Assembly (NCBI RefSeq): GCF_015476115.1
Contig: NZ_CP064295.1
Location: 2,040,001 to 2,104,000 of the forward strand
Length of the DNA stretch: 64,000 nucleotides
Source: Aegicerativicinus sediminis
Lineage (GTDB): Bacteria; Bacteroidota; Bacteroidia; Flavobacteriales; Flavobacteriaceae
Direction: 5' to 3'
Made by a program: the position numbers and the translations under genes. This document shows positions 34,374 to 43,081 of the stretch, in pieces (within the stretch, counting starts at the first letter, position 1; each line of letters starts with the position of its first letter). The notes under the pieces were generated by a model that saw only the letters and a program-made list of their open reading frames with translations, was not told the origin of the DNA and searched no databases.

Positions 34374-36275
34374 TTAACCAATAGCCACGCGTTTAATTCC
34401 GAACTTATTAATTTTAGAGGTCAAGGTTGTTCTTGGAAGGTTAAGTAACTCTGAGGCTCCACCTTCGCCCGAAATTTTCCAATTAGTAAGATTTAATGCC
34501 TTTATTATGTTATTCTTTTCCAATTCTAATATTTCATCAGATGTAAGAATAGTTGGCATTTCAATGTTTGAGGTATTTGTATTTTTTGAACCGGATAGAA
34601 TTGAATCCATATTGAAATTACCATCATGAGATGTTATAATACCTCGCTCAATTATATTTTGAAGTTCCCTTATATTTCCTGGCCAACTATAAGAAGCTAA
34701 AACATTTAAATCATGATTAGTTAATGGCTTTACTTGTAGGGCTGTATTTTTTGTGATTTTTTCAAAAAATGCTTTTGCAACAAGTGCTATATCTTTTCCT
34801 CGCTCTCTCAATGGAGGAATATTAATTGGGAAAACATTCAGTCTATAAAAAAGATCTTCCCTGAATTTACCGTCAGCAATTTGCTTATCTAGGTTTTGGT
34901 GTGTGGCCGCAATGATTCTAACGTCCACATATTTGGTTTCTGAACTTCCAACAGGTTCAAAGGTTCCTTCTTGAATAACCCTTAATAGTTTTGCTTGCAA
35001 TGGAAGAGGAAGTTCAGCTATTTCATCAAGGAACAAGGTGCTTTTATCTGCCAAACTAAACCTTCCTTCTCTTGAAGTTAACGCTCCTGTAAATGCACCT
35101 TTAACATGGCCAAAAAGTTCACTTTCTATCAATTCTGAAGGGAGTGCTGCACAATTCAATGTAACCATCGATTTGCTATTGCGAGTACTTGATTCATGTA
35201 TCGCCCTAGCAAATAATTCCTTTCCAGTTCCAGTTTCCCCTAGTATTAAAACATTTGCATCTGTTGATGCAACGAGGTTTACAAGATTAAGACATTTTTT
35301 TATTGGTTCAGAATTTCCGATAATGTAGTCAAATTGCTGAGCATCCACCCTTTCCCTTAGGATAATGGCTTCAGTGCTTAATTCCTTAATTTTTAAAGTG
35401 TTGGAAACGACATCATTGATGTTTTTGATATAAAGGGCGTAATATATATTGTTTTCAAAACTATAACAAGATAGGTTGATTTCAGTAGGAAAGGGTTCTC
35501 CTTTGCTAGTAAGGCAAATTGAGGGTTGGGGAATTTGGAAATAGGTGTTAGTTAAAGTATCCCGTTGGGAAAGTATGGTGTTTAATTTATTATACGTCTT
35601 GGGATCGAATAACTCTTTTATGGTAACATTGTTAAATCGATCTTTTGTCTGTTGGAACATTTGTTCAGCAGCATCATTGGATTGGGTTATTTTTAATTCC
35701 GAATTAAATTCAATGATAGCTTCGGAAGTCCCATTTACTAGGCGATTTAACTTCGATTCGCTATCTATCAATTTTCTTTGAATTATTTCACGTCTTAATT
35801 CCGCAGCAGCTCTTGATGCAAAGATTTTAAATATGGCGTATTCTTCTGGTAGTTCAGGCATCACTTTGTTGTCCAATAAAGCTAAATGTCCTAAAACTCT
35901 GCCATCTGTATTTCTCAAAGAAATTCCCATATAACTTACGGCGCCTAATGGTTTAAGATCTGGGTCTTTTGGGTAAAGGTCAATCACTTTTTCAGGGATA
36001 TGACAAATTTCGTTCGTTTTTAAAACAGGTTCACAAGGGGTGTTTGAAACCGCATATTCATATTTTTCTACATAATTTCCATTGAGCCAAAATGCTAATG
36101 AATTAAGTTTATTTTGCTCTGGTAAATACTCTGTTACCCAAACACCATGAACATCCAAAATTTCTGCCAAATGTTTAACAAGGGCCTTAAAAAATTCTTT
36201 GCCTGTAAATTGAGATGTGGTTTCAACAATCTGTTTTAGTGCTATAATGGCAGGTGTTCTTTTTCTAGGCTCCAT
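34374..36275 (-). CDS. Sigma-54-dependent activator with GAF and PAS domains
   Basis: 633 residues from the ATG at 36275; a TTG at 36311 would add 12 residues. The N-terminal half has a GAF sensor (about 10-180) and a PAS-like region (about 180-300). The AAA+ domain shows Walker A GETGTGKE, the sigma-54 contact loop GAFTGA (in ELFGHVKGAFTGAL), Walker B LFLDEIAELP and RLNVFPINIPPLRERGKDI. The C-terminus is a Fis-type HTH (SELLNLPRTTLTSKINKFG). There is no receiver domain, so the GAF domain should sense a ligand or redox state. It is divergent from the OsmC-like gene, which has a sigma-54 promoter, so that gene is the obvious target. Confidence 0.92.
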   Translation of the reverse strand: MEPRKRTPAIIALKQIVETTSQFTGKEFFKALVKHLAEILDVHGVWVTEYLPEQNKLNSLAFWLNGNYVEKYEYAVSNTPCEPVLKTNEICHIPEKVIDLYPKDPDLKPLGAVSYMGISLRNTDGRVLGHLALLDNKVMPELPEEYAIFKIFASRAAAELRREIIQRKLIDSESKLNRLVNGTSEAIIEFNSELKITQSNDAAEQMFQQTKDRFNNVTIKELFDPKTYNKLNTILSQRDTLTNTYFQIPQPSICLTSKGEPFPTEINLSCYSFENNIYYALYIKNINDVVSNTLKIKELSTEAIILRERVDAQQFDYIIGNSEPIKKCLNLVNLVASTDANVLILGETGTGKELFARAIHESSTRNSKSMVTLNCAALPSELIESELFGHVKGAFTGALTSREGRFSLADKSTLFLDEIAELPLPLQAKLLRVIQEGTFEPVGSSETKYVDVRIIAATHQNLDKQIADGKFREDLFYRLNVFPINIPPLRERGKDIALVAKAFFEKITKNTALQVKPLTNHDLNVLASYSWPGNIRELQNIIERGIITSHDGNFNMDSILSGSKNTNTSNIEMPTILTSDEILELEKNNIIKALNLTNWKISGEGGASELLNLPRTTLTSKINKFGIKRVAIG

Positions 36276-36391
36276 TTCCAATAAGTGTTTTGACGAAAAC
36301 AAGTTACCCAAAAATTTAATTTTGACGAAATATCGGCAATTACAAAACAGGATATAAATGTTAAAATATTGATAATAAGTTTGTTATGATT

Positions 36392-36407
36392 TTGGAACAG
36401 GTTGTGC
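36392..36407 (+). promoter_or_regulatory. Sigma-54 promoter of the OsmC-like gene
   Basis: TTGGAACAGGTTGTGC has the -24 GG (36394-36395) and -12 GC (36406-36407) exactly 10 bases apart and fits TTGGCAC-N5-TTGC with few mismatches. The start point would be near 36419 and the start codon is at 36447. A sigma-54 activator is encoded divergently. Confidence 0.65.
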
Positions 36408-36446
36408 CACTAATAAAGTATTATAAATCAATAAAATATTTTAATT

Positions 36447-37007
36447 ATGGAAACCTTACAAAAAGAAGTGAACGGATTCAAATCTAAAGACATAATGGAT
36501 ACCGTTGGTGCAATTCAATCAAATCCTGAAATTGCAAAATTTAAATTTAGAGCTAGAAACAAATGGATTTCCGGAGGGCACAATAGAAGCACCATCCAAG
36601 ATTTTTATGGTGGTTGTGTTGAAGATACATCCCGTACTACCCCCTTTGTTTTTGATAACAGTGAACCGCCTATTCTATTGGGTAACAATGAAGGTGCTAA
36701 TCCTGTTGAGTTTATTCTTCACGGTTTAGCAGGTTGTATGACCACAACCATGATGTTACATGCTGCTGCAAACGGAATTAATGTTGATTGTGTAGAATCC
36801 TGTTTGGAAGGCGATTTGGATGTTCAAGGATTTTTAGGTTTGGATGATTCTGTTAGAAATGGATACCAAAACATTAAAGTTGTCTTTAATATTCAGGGAG
36901 ATCTAACTGAAGAACAAAAGAATCAATTAATATCTTACGCATATAAATCTCCAGTTTTTGATATTGTTACTAACAAAGTACCTGTTACTTTATCAATCCA
37001 ATCTTAA
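36447..37007 (+). CDS. OsmC-family protein
   Basis: A 186-residue OsmC/Ohr-fold protein. The conserved cysteine is C97 in FILHGLAGCMTTTMMLHA; other cysteines at 115 and 119 may take the second-cysteine role. PPILLGNNEGANPVE is the usual loop before the active site. Members reduce organic hydroperoxides or act in sulfur and redox metabolism. The N-terminal 45 residues are longer than in minimal OsmC. Expression is probably driven by the sigma-54 promoter just upstream together with the divergent activator, which is unusual control for this family. Confidence 0.9.
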   Translation: METLQKEVNGFKSKDIMDTVGAIQSNPEIAKFKFRARNKWISGGHNRSTIQDFYGGCVEDTSRTTPFVFDNSEPPILLGNNEGANPVEFILHGLAGCMTTTMMLHAAANGINVDCVESCLEGDLDVQGFLGLDDSVRNGYQNIKVVFNIQGDLTEEQKNQLISYAYKSPVFDIVTNKVPVTLSIQS

Positions 37008-37108
37008 TCTTTTAAACAGAACAATGGGCATTTACATTTAAGAGGTAGAGGTTTACTCTGCCTCTTAAATTTAGCCTTTAAATTACTATAGTTATACTGA
37101 AATAATTA

Positions 37109-37128
37109 TCGAGTCCCGCCTAGAAGGC
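37109..37128 (+). other. Possible tRNA 3' fragment
   Basis: TCGAGTCCCGCCTAGAAGGC resembles the T-loop and 3' half of a tRNA (compare TTCGAGTCCCGTCCAGACC in tRNA-Asp at 34039-34056). There is no 5' half upstream. It could be the relic of an integration at a tRNA end, or chance. Confidence 0.25.
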
Positions 37129-37132
37129 ATTA

Positions 37133-37162
37133 AAAAAGCTTCAATTTACATTGAAGCTTTTT
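37133..37162. terminator. Bidirectional terminator between the OsmC-like gene and the surface-protein gene
   Basis: A 13-bp perfect stem, AAAAAGCTTCAAT-TTAC-ATTGAAGCTTTTT, with A-runs and T-runs on both sides, lies between two convergent genes and can serve both strands. Confidence 0.8.
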
Positions 37163-37226
37163 ATTCAGTTGTTTTAACTCTCTTTTATCCAAAAATTAAT
37201 AATAGCCCTAATCAATTGTTTCGAAG

Positions 37227-39470
37227 TTAATTTTTAATAAACTTTTTATATGCTCTGCCATTCTCTGTTGCAATCTCCAATATGTATAGGCCCTGGGTTA
37301 GTTCGTTTACATTAACTTGATTATTCTTCACAACCCCTTTCTTTTTAATTACCCCAAAGAGATCATAAATAATGTATGATGAATTATTAGTCATTTCTAA
37401 TCCCTTAATGTTTACAACATCGTCCGCTCCGTTAGGATACAAGATGAATTTATCTTCATTCTCTTTATATAAAACGACTTCATTTGATAATAGTCGATTA
37501 TCATGAGGTACAATAACATTAATCTGCCGTTCCGTGTAGTTCCATGAATCGTCGAAGATCCTTATAACAATGTAATATTCTCTTCCATTTCCATTGCCAG
37601 AGCGTTCGGCTCTTAAAAGAATGTTGTGCTCATCTATAATTTCCCAATCGGGAGATTTATCACCATCTCCAAGACCATTTTCAGGTTCATTACTAGAAAT
37701 CAAAAGTTCGGTAAAAGCAATGTTGCAATTGTCGGAAGTAACATATTCTATATATATGGGAACCATCTTGTGGTTTGCAGGCCAAATTGGTTCATACGTT
37801 TCGTTCAACTCTAAAATGACCGGAGGTTCTGAGTCAAAAACTGTAACATTAAAACTGCAGGTCGCTGTTTCACCCATTGAATTGGTTAACACAAAGGTGT
37901 TTGTTGTTGTCCCTACCGGAAAAAATGAATGGCTCGGCAGACCGTTGACCTGTTCCAATGATATTTCACCTCCACAATTTGCTGCGGGAACTATTTCGGG
38001 ATAAGTTACATAGGCACCGCATAAACCAGGTGAATTTTCAACATAGATGTCCCAAGGACACTCAATATTAGGAATTGGGCACGTAGTTGCCGTAAAATTA
38101 TATGCTCCAGTTAACCTATTAAAAGTGACAATATAAGTTCCTTCGAGAACCGGAATATTTGGACCATTTAAAAAAGCAAATCCATTTGGAAAATCATAAC
38201 CTCCCCAATTAGTAATCCAACTATCATTTGTCCTGAATTTTACTCCACCTGAGTTGAAATAATAGTCGTTAAGAGTATATAGTATTCCATCTTCAGTTTC
38301 CATGTTTACATCCTCCTCCCAACCTATTAAGGAAGAACCAATAATTCCAACATGTGGAGGTTCAAATTTATATTCACCTGTTTCAATATTGAATGTAACA
38401 TTGTAGGTTCCTTCTGGCACAGGAATATTTGGGCCATTAAGCACTGCAATACCCGTTGGGAATGCGTCGCCTCCCCAATTAATGTCCCAATTATTGTCTT
38501 GTCTAAATTTTGCTTCCCCATTACTGAAATAAAAATCATTAAGGGAATAAATTATCCCATCCGTTGTCAACATATCTACATCTGTGGTCCAACTATTTAA
38601 AGCAGAGCCAATCATGCCAATGTCTGGAAGACAATCTACACATATAAAGGAAAATTCTCCAGTTAATCTATTAAAACCGATATTGTAATTAGTAGCCTTC
38701 AATATCGGAATATTTGGTCCGTTTAGCCATGCTACACCTATTGGAAAGGTGGTTGAGCCCCAATTAACAATCCAATCATTGTCTTGTCTAAATTTTAATT
38801 CTCCAACCTTCAATGGGTAATTATTTAAGAAATAATTAATTCCGTCGGTTGTTTCCATTTGAACTTCTTCATACCATCCATTTGCTGCAGTTCCTATAAT
38901 TCCTATAGAATGCTGCATGACTCCTAAATCGGTTAAAACAACATTGTCAAAATAAATCGTTGTAATGTCAGTCCCTAATTCAAAACTGAGCTTGTGCAGT
39001 TGAAAATTACTCGTGGCATTAAACTCTAGACTTATAGTTTGCCATTCAGTGGTAGCAAATTGTAAATATCGGTCGTAACCGATAAGATTTGTCCAATTGC
39101 CACCAAACTCCCCCAAAAAGACACCAAAAGATCTTACTACATTTGCTTTAACATCAAATACCAATCTATATGAATGTTCTGGGATTAATTCAAAACCATA
39201 TTGTTCTAATTGAATATCCCAGGTATTAATTCCGGGATTTATTATTTGAAAAGTACAAGCTTCATCCTCAACAATTGGATTCGCTTCTGCTCTGGCGCCA
39301 AAAGTGTTTGTCCAAAAGGTCCAGATGTTAAGCGGAGGTGTTGAAGTGTCTGGAATGATTTCAGTGGTTTGACTAAAACTTCCATCGTACAAAAGGTTTT
39401 GGGATTGGCCAAAACTGAAGGTTAAGCCTACAATCACCAAAATCATAAGTTTTAAGTAATTTTTTTTCAT
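37227..39470 (-). CDS. T9SS-sorted surface protein with CBM-like and SusE/F-like repeats
   Basis: A 747-residue exported protein. It has a signal peptide (residues 1-23), then a CBM4/9-like jelly-roll domain (about 24-182; LYDGSFSQ ... YFDNVVLTD). Three tandem SusE/SusF-like domains of about 87 residues follow (188-276, 284-369, 374-460). Next is a HYR-like region (about 465-560) and a type IX secretion C-terminal domain (about 665-747; ILYPNGADDVVNIKG ... YILEIATENGRAYKKFIKN). The SusE/F-like domains bind starch or similar glucans in relatives, so glycan binding at the cell surface is likely. No Sus transporter genes are near. Confidence 0.85.
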   Translation of the reverse strand: MKKNYLKLMILVIVGLTFSFGQSQNLLYDGSFSQTTEIIPDTSTPPLNIWTFWTNTFGARAEANPIVEDEACTFQIINPGINTWDIQLEQYGFELIPEHSYRLVFDVKANVVRSFGVFLGEFGGNWTNLIGYDRYLQFATTEWQTISLEFNATSNFQLHKLSFELGTDITTIYFDNVVLTDLGVMQHSIGIIGTAANGWYEEVQMETTDGINYFLNNYPLKVGELKFRQDNDWIVNWGSTTFPIGVAWLNGPNIPILKATNYNIGFNRLTGEFSFICVDCLPDIGMIGSALNSWTTDVDMLTTDGIIYSLNDFYFSNGEAKFRQDNNWDINWGGDAFPTGIAVLNGPNIPVPEGTYNVTFNIETGEYKFEPPHVGIIGSSLIGWEEDVNMETEDGILYTLNDYYFNSGGVKFRTNDSWITNWGGYDFPNGFAFLNGPNIPVLEGTYIVTFNRLTGAYNFTATTCPIPNIECPWDIYVENSPGLCGAYVTYPEIVPAANCGGEISLEQVNGLPSHSFFPVGTTTNTFVLTNSMGETATCSFNVTVFDSEPPVILELNETYEPIWPANHKMVPIYIEYVTSDNCNIAFTELLISSNEPENGLGDGDKSPDWEIIDEHNILLRAERSGNGNGREYYIVIRIFDDSWNYTERQINVIVPHDNRLLSNEVVLYKENEDKFILYPNGADDVVNIKGLEMTNNSSYIIYDLFGVIKKKGVVKNNQVNVNELTQGLYILEIATENGRAYKKFIKN
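38091..38909 (-). repeat. Three tandem domain repeats inside the surface-protein gene
   Basis: Three units of about 260 bases encode residues 188-276, 284-369 and 374-460. Each contains an IGxxG...W start, a (M/L)xTxDGIxYxLN block, a KFRxxxxWxxNWG block, and a xLNGPNIPxxxxTYxxxFNxxTGxYxF end. Repeats 2 and 3 are the closest pair. Confidence 0.85.
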
Positions 39471-39843
39471 GATTACTTAGTTTAAAATTTATTTAATGCA
39501 ATTACTCTAGGGGAAGGTATTTTGTTGGATTATGAACTTACTTAATTAAGGTCAACTGTTCAATGATCAATATCAGAAATCATTGTATATCAGATTATCA
39601 AATTATATGAAGGGTAATTTTAATGGGTAAATGAACTTATGGTGACTTGTCTAACCCAATATTATTGTTTTCTAAGAGTGAATGTCATTTTTTGCAAGGG
39701 TTTGTTGTTTTTCCTGCCAAGGGAATAAGAGCTGTTATTTTCCTAAATGTTGTAGCAAAAATTAGCGGAGATTGATCAATATCATTTCATTAACGACTAC
39801 TAATACATATTTTCTTCGACTGTTTTTATTAAAGTTTCGTATT
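39471..39843. other. Divergent intergenic region without a gene
   Basis: A 373-base A+T-rich gap between the divergent surface-protein and lipoprotein genes. It contains one inverted repeat, CAATGAT-N11-ATCATTG (39561-39585). I found no promoter matching TTTG-N19-TAnnTTTG on either strand and no coding frame. Confidence 0.5.
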
Positions 39844-40425
39844 ATGAAAAAGCATATTTTATTATTGGTAGGTTTATTTATTTTAAACTATGGTTGCAGT
39901 ACTGGCGATATCATAGAAGAAAATAATGAAATAACCGGATTAGAAGAAAAAGCACTATTAACACATTTGGCTATTGATATGTCAAATGGAGATTTGAATG
40001 TTTTTAAAAAGTCATCAAGTGCAAATGCTGTTACAAGGACTATTAAATTTCAAAGATCATCTGGGTATTTTGATTTTGTTTACCCTTCAACGGATTGTTC
40101 GCCATACCTACAGGTTTTGATTGTTGGAAATGGTAATGCCACTTTTTTGGGAAATTTTGAAGTGATCAATAAATATTGTTTTGATGGGGAAAATCCTGTA
40201 GGGCCTATTTATGGTTTCCTAAAAGCAGCTAATGGGGACGAAATTTTTACACAAATGATTGGCGCCACAGAACTACCAGCCCCGGAAATATCAAATTTTG
40301 AATATATCATTCTTGGGGGAACAGGAAGGTTTGAAGGAGCAACCGGTTCAGTTCATATGTATGGTATCATCGATAGGATTAATTTTCTGTTCAACCTAGA
40401 GGGTGAAGGTGAAATTACTTTTTAA
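39844..40425 (+). CDS. Lipoprotein with GGTGRF motif (AOC/dirigent-barrel-like)
   Basis: 193 residues from the ATG at 39844; the frame is open further upstream but the signal peptide begins here. A lipoprotein signal ends in NYGC (about Cys18). The C-terminal half contains YIILGGTGRFEGATGSVHMYG, a pattern seen in bacterial allene-oxide-cyclase/dirigent-like beta-barrel proteins. The gene at 40605-41240 on the other strand encodes a related protein with the same motif. The function is unknown; the family assignment rests on one motif. Confidence 0.55.
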   Translation: MKKHILLLVGLFILNYGCSTGDIIEENNEITGLEEKALLTHLAIDMSNGDLNVFKKSSSANAVTRTIKFQRSSGYFDFVYPSTDCSPYLQVLIVGNGNATFLGNFEVINKYCFDGENPVGPIYGFLKAANGDEIFTQMIGATELPAPEISNFEYIILGGTGRFEGATGSVHMYGIIDRINFLFNLEGEGEITF

Positions 40426-40485
40426 ATATAGTGTTTAACAAAATAGAGAGGAATTTAAAGTAGTCGATGAGTTCGAAAAATTAGA

Positions 40486-40511
40486 GGGAAGCGGATAGCT
40501 TCCCTTTTTTT
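40486..40511 (+). terminator. Rho-independent terminator of the first GGTGRF lipoprotein gene
   Basis: GGGAAGC-GGATA-GCTTCCC followed by seven T, 60 bases after the stop. Confidence 0.85.
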
Positions 40512-40553
40512 ATTTTCAAAAATTGATAAGTTTTGAGGTCTTGATGTTTAAAG

Positions 40554-40581
40554 GAAAAAGGAGCTAATAATTTAGCTCCTT
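40554..40581 (-). terminator. Rho-independent terminator of the second GGTGRF lipoprotein gene
   Basis: AAGGAGCTAA/TTAGCTCCTT stem (40558-40567 with 40572-40581) with a T-rich tract beyond it on the minus strand, 23 bases after the stop of the minus-strand gene. Confidence 0.7.
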
Positions 40582-40604
40582 GAATACTTATTATCTAAAG
40601 GGGA

Positions 40605-41240
40605 TTATCTCCCTGCTTTGTTTGATCTACTGCCGGGATAAAACGTGATTTCACCAGTAAAAATATGATCCGTTTGATGTTCTGCTATAAAACCATCAGG
40701 GAAATTGGCCCAACCACCTTCTAGCAGGTTTACCCAACTGTCCGTAACTCCGCTACCGGTAGCGCCCATAAAACGTCCTGTTCCACCAGTAATTTCAAAT
40801 GCATCTCCAAACCAAAGTTCATAATATGGATCGTCAAAAACTTGATAAATTATACCAATTTCTCCAGTAGGAGGAATGTTAAAATATAATTCATCTCCAT
40901 TATCCGCTACAAAAGTTCCTTCTCCACCTACGTATTTAAACTCACCAGGAGGCCCACAGAAGGAAATGGTAACTGTAAAGTCGCCCAAATGGGTTCCATC
41001 CCCACTGCCCACCTGATAATTAGGAGAGCTATAATCTCCATATGCAGAGCAATCTGGAGTATAGGAGTAATCCCTTTTTGTAAAAAACTCTGCTTTGAAT
41101 GGAACGGTTACGGCCTTTTTAGAGGCTTGTTCCAGAGAGGTCATTTCCATAATAGTAATTTCGTCCAATGGTTCATTAGAACAGGAAAATGTAATTAATA
41201 AGGAGATTAGGGCAACCCAAATAAAACTTTGAATTTTCAT
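40605..41240 (-). CDS. Lipoprotein with GGTGRF motif, relative of the preceding gene
   Basis: 211 residues from the ATG at 41240. A lipoprotein signal ends in TFSC (about Cys19). ITGGTGRFMGATGSGVTDSW near residue 150 parallels the motif of the protein at 39844-40425, and both share a DGxxLG(D/N)F segment about 70 residues earlier. The two genes converge with their own terminators between them, so they look like separately controlled paralogues. An AOC/dirigent-like barrel is suspected; the role is unknown. Confidence 0.6.
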   Translation of the reverse strand: MKIQSFIWVALISLLITFSCSNEPLDEITIMEMTSLEQASKKAVTVPFKAEFFTKRDYSYTPDCSAYGDYSSPNYQVGSGDGTHLGDFTVTISFCGPPGEFKYVGGEGTFVADNGDELYFNIPPTGEIGIIYQVFDDPYYELWFGDAFEITGGTGRFMGATGSGVTDSWVNLLEGGWANFPDGFIAEHQTDHIFTGEITFYPGSRSNKAGR

Positions 41241-41549
41241 TTTAAAAGAATTAAAGATTAGAATAAGTTGCATTGAAGGGAGGGCACTGAATTTGGAGCA
41301 AATTTTTTCAATGCGTCATAGCTGGTTTAATAACTTTTGAAAGTTATAGGCTTGTGCTTAAAGCCTCAATAAGTTAGTAAAAAAATTTTCAATTATAAAA
41401 TGATAAAAGTCATAATGTATTTCTTGATTATATCATACATTATAAGGTTGATTTAAAGTCTTAGGGGATAATTATCAGTGATTATTAGTAGGCTTATTTT
41501 AATTACCCATTGATATGTTTAAATAGTTTATTAATTCAGTATTATAGGT
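41241..41549. other. Divergent intergenic region with a CRP/FNR-like site
   Basis: A 309-base A+T-rich gap. It holds an imperfect palindrome, ATGAT-AAAA-GTCAT (41400-41413), one mismatch from the sites before nifJ and korA. A weak -7 candidate, TAAGGTTG (41443-41450), points towards the gene at 41550. No coding frame is seen. Confidence 0.4.
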
Positions 41550-42791
41550 ATGAAAACAATCTTATACATATCGGTGCTGTTAACTCTTAGTGTCAACTTT
41601 TACTCATTGTCTCAAGTCGTAACGGTAAAAAGTCCAATTAAAAGTGTAGAAATATTTATCTACAAGGCTGAGAGGGAAAATGGTGAAATCGTAAAAGGTG
41701 AACCATACAAGGCCTCTTTTTTTCAAGATTATTATCCAATTTCATTTGAATCCCCTAGCATGGAGGAATATGATGAACTTGGACAATTAAAAAAGGTATG
41801 TAATTTCGATGTTAATAGGGAAATTGTAACTGTCGAAAAATACCATTATAACCAAGGGAAGAAACTCATAAAATTTGTGGGTTTTGTTCCAAAATTTCAA
41901 GATAGTTTGGTCATGGATTGGACGTATGATCATAAAGGGAATTTCGAAACCTTAAGGGTCAGTAAACAAGAATTAACCGGGGATACATGGTTTAGTTCGA
42001 TATTTGGAAAGTTTTACTATTCAAAATATAGAGATAGCGATTGTCATAATTTTTATTTAAGTACAAATGATAGTTTAAATAATATTAAAAGGATTGAATT
42101 TGACAGTCTAAAGCTAATAAAGGATCACCTATATAAACTGTATGACACTGCAAATAATTTGGTGTCGGAGAGAGAATTAATTGTAAAAAATGCCTTTGAG
42201 GGAACGTTGCATCCTAAAAGATGGGATACCACATTGGTAAGAAAGGAATACAAATTCAATAATGATAGTAAAATTAAGGAAATGATTGCTACTTATATGA
42301 GGAGTAGAGAAAATGACGGTGGTCTTAAAAAGCAAAAATTAGTATACATTTATACAGCTGACAATAAACTAAGTGAAGTAATAGATAGTCTAGAGTATTA
42401 TCCATTAAAAGCGGGTTTTACCAAGGTTAAGGCGAGATGGTTAACTAAAAAAGAAGTCCATGAGTATTTAGACAATGGCACAAAACACATTGTTAGTTTT
42501 TTTGATGAAAAGGATGAATTAGAGGAAAGAGATACGGAGATTTTCTATTCCAATGATGAATTAAAAGAAATGATAAGAGAGCAGAGAAATAGAAAAGAGA
42601 TCTTAACCTATGATGTTGGTGGAAATTTGATTTCTTATATCAGATTGAATATTAAAAAGAACAAAAAGTTATATGACTTTGTTTTAGATCGGGAATATAA
42701 CGAAATGGGCGATTGGGTTAAATGTGTTCATATCGACAATTTAAAAGGTAGGGCCTTATTGATAGAAGAGAGGGTCATAGAATATTATTAA
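41550..42791 (+). CDS. Secreted protein with YD-like repeats, function unknown
   Basis: A 413-residue protein with a signal peptide (about 1-22, ending in YSLSQ). From about residue 120 to the end it has irregular repeats of the form Y(n)xxGxxxxxx: YDHKGNFETLRV, YKFNNDSKIKEMIATY, YTADNKLSEVID, YDVGGNLISYIR, YNEMGDWVKCVHI. These resemble YD/RHS-type or related beta-strand repeats of Bacteroidota secreted proteins, but there is no RHS core or toxin end. There is no T9SS sorting domain. Function unknown. Confidence 0.65.
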   Translation: MKTILYISVLLTLSVNFYSLSQVVTVKSPIKSVEIFIYKAERENGEIVKGEPYKASFFQDYYPISFESPSMEEYDELGQLKKVCNFDVNREIVTVEKYHYNQGKKLIKFVGFVPKFQDSLVMDWTYDHKGNFETLRVSKQELTGDTWFSSIFGKFYYSKYRDSDCHNFYLSTNDSLNNIKRIEFDSLKLIKDHLYKLYDTANNLVSERELIVKNAFEGTLHPKRWDTTLVRKEYKFNNDSKIKEMIATYMRSRENDGGLKKQKLVYIYTADNKLSEVIDSLEYYPLKAGFTKVKARWLTKKEVHEYLDNGTKHIVSFFDEKDELEERDTEIFYSNDELKEMIREQRNRKEILTYDVGGNLISYIRLNIKKNKKLYDFVLDREYNEMGDWVKCVHIDNLKGRALLIEERVIEYY

Positions 42792-43081
42792 TAATACCTA
42801 GGTAATCCTTCATAAGCTTAAAATCTTCCTGTTGACAATTAATATACTGGTGCAAGTTTTTTTTCAGGCATAAACCTTTGTTTTAAGATCATAGGCTAAA
42901 GTATTTCAAAATAAAAAATGGAAAAATTACAATTTTTTACTACTTTAATAGAGTCAAAGGGAACTCTCTCCGCTTTTCCCTGATTTTTATAAGTCCTCAT
43001 TTCATTGTTATTCGAATTCTCTATGCTGCCAAGCATAAAGGGCATATTGTTATTATTTTTTAACTAACTAAACCAATTAAA

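Noticed and set aside
38091-38909. The three repeats as a CRISPR array or satellite
   Set aside because: They are long, degenerate and in frame within a coding sequence, and correspond to protein domains.
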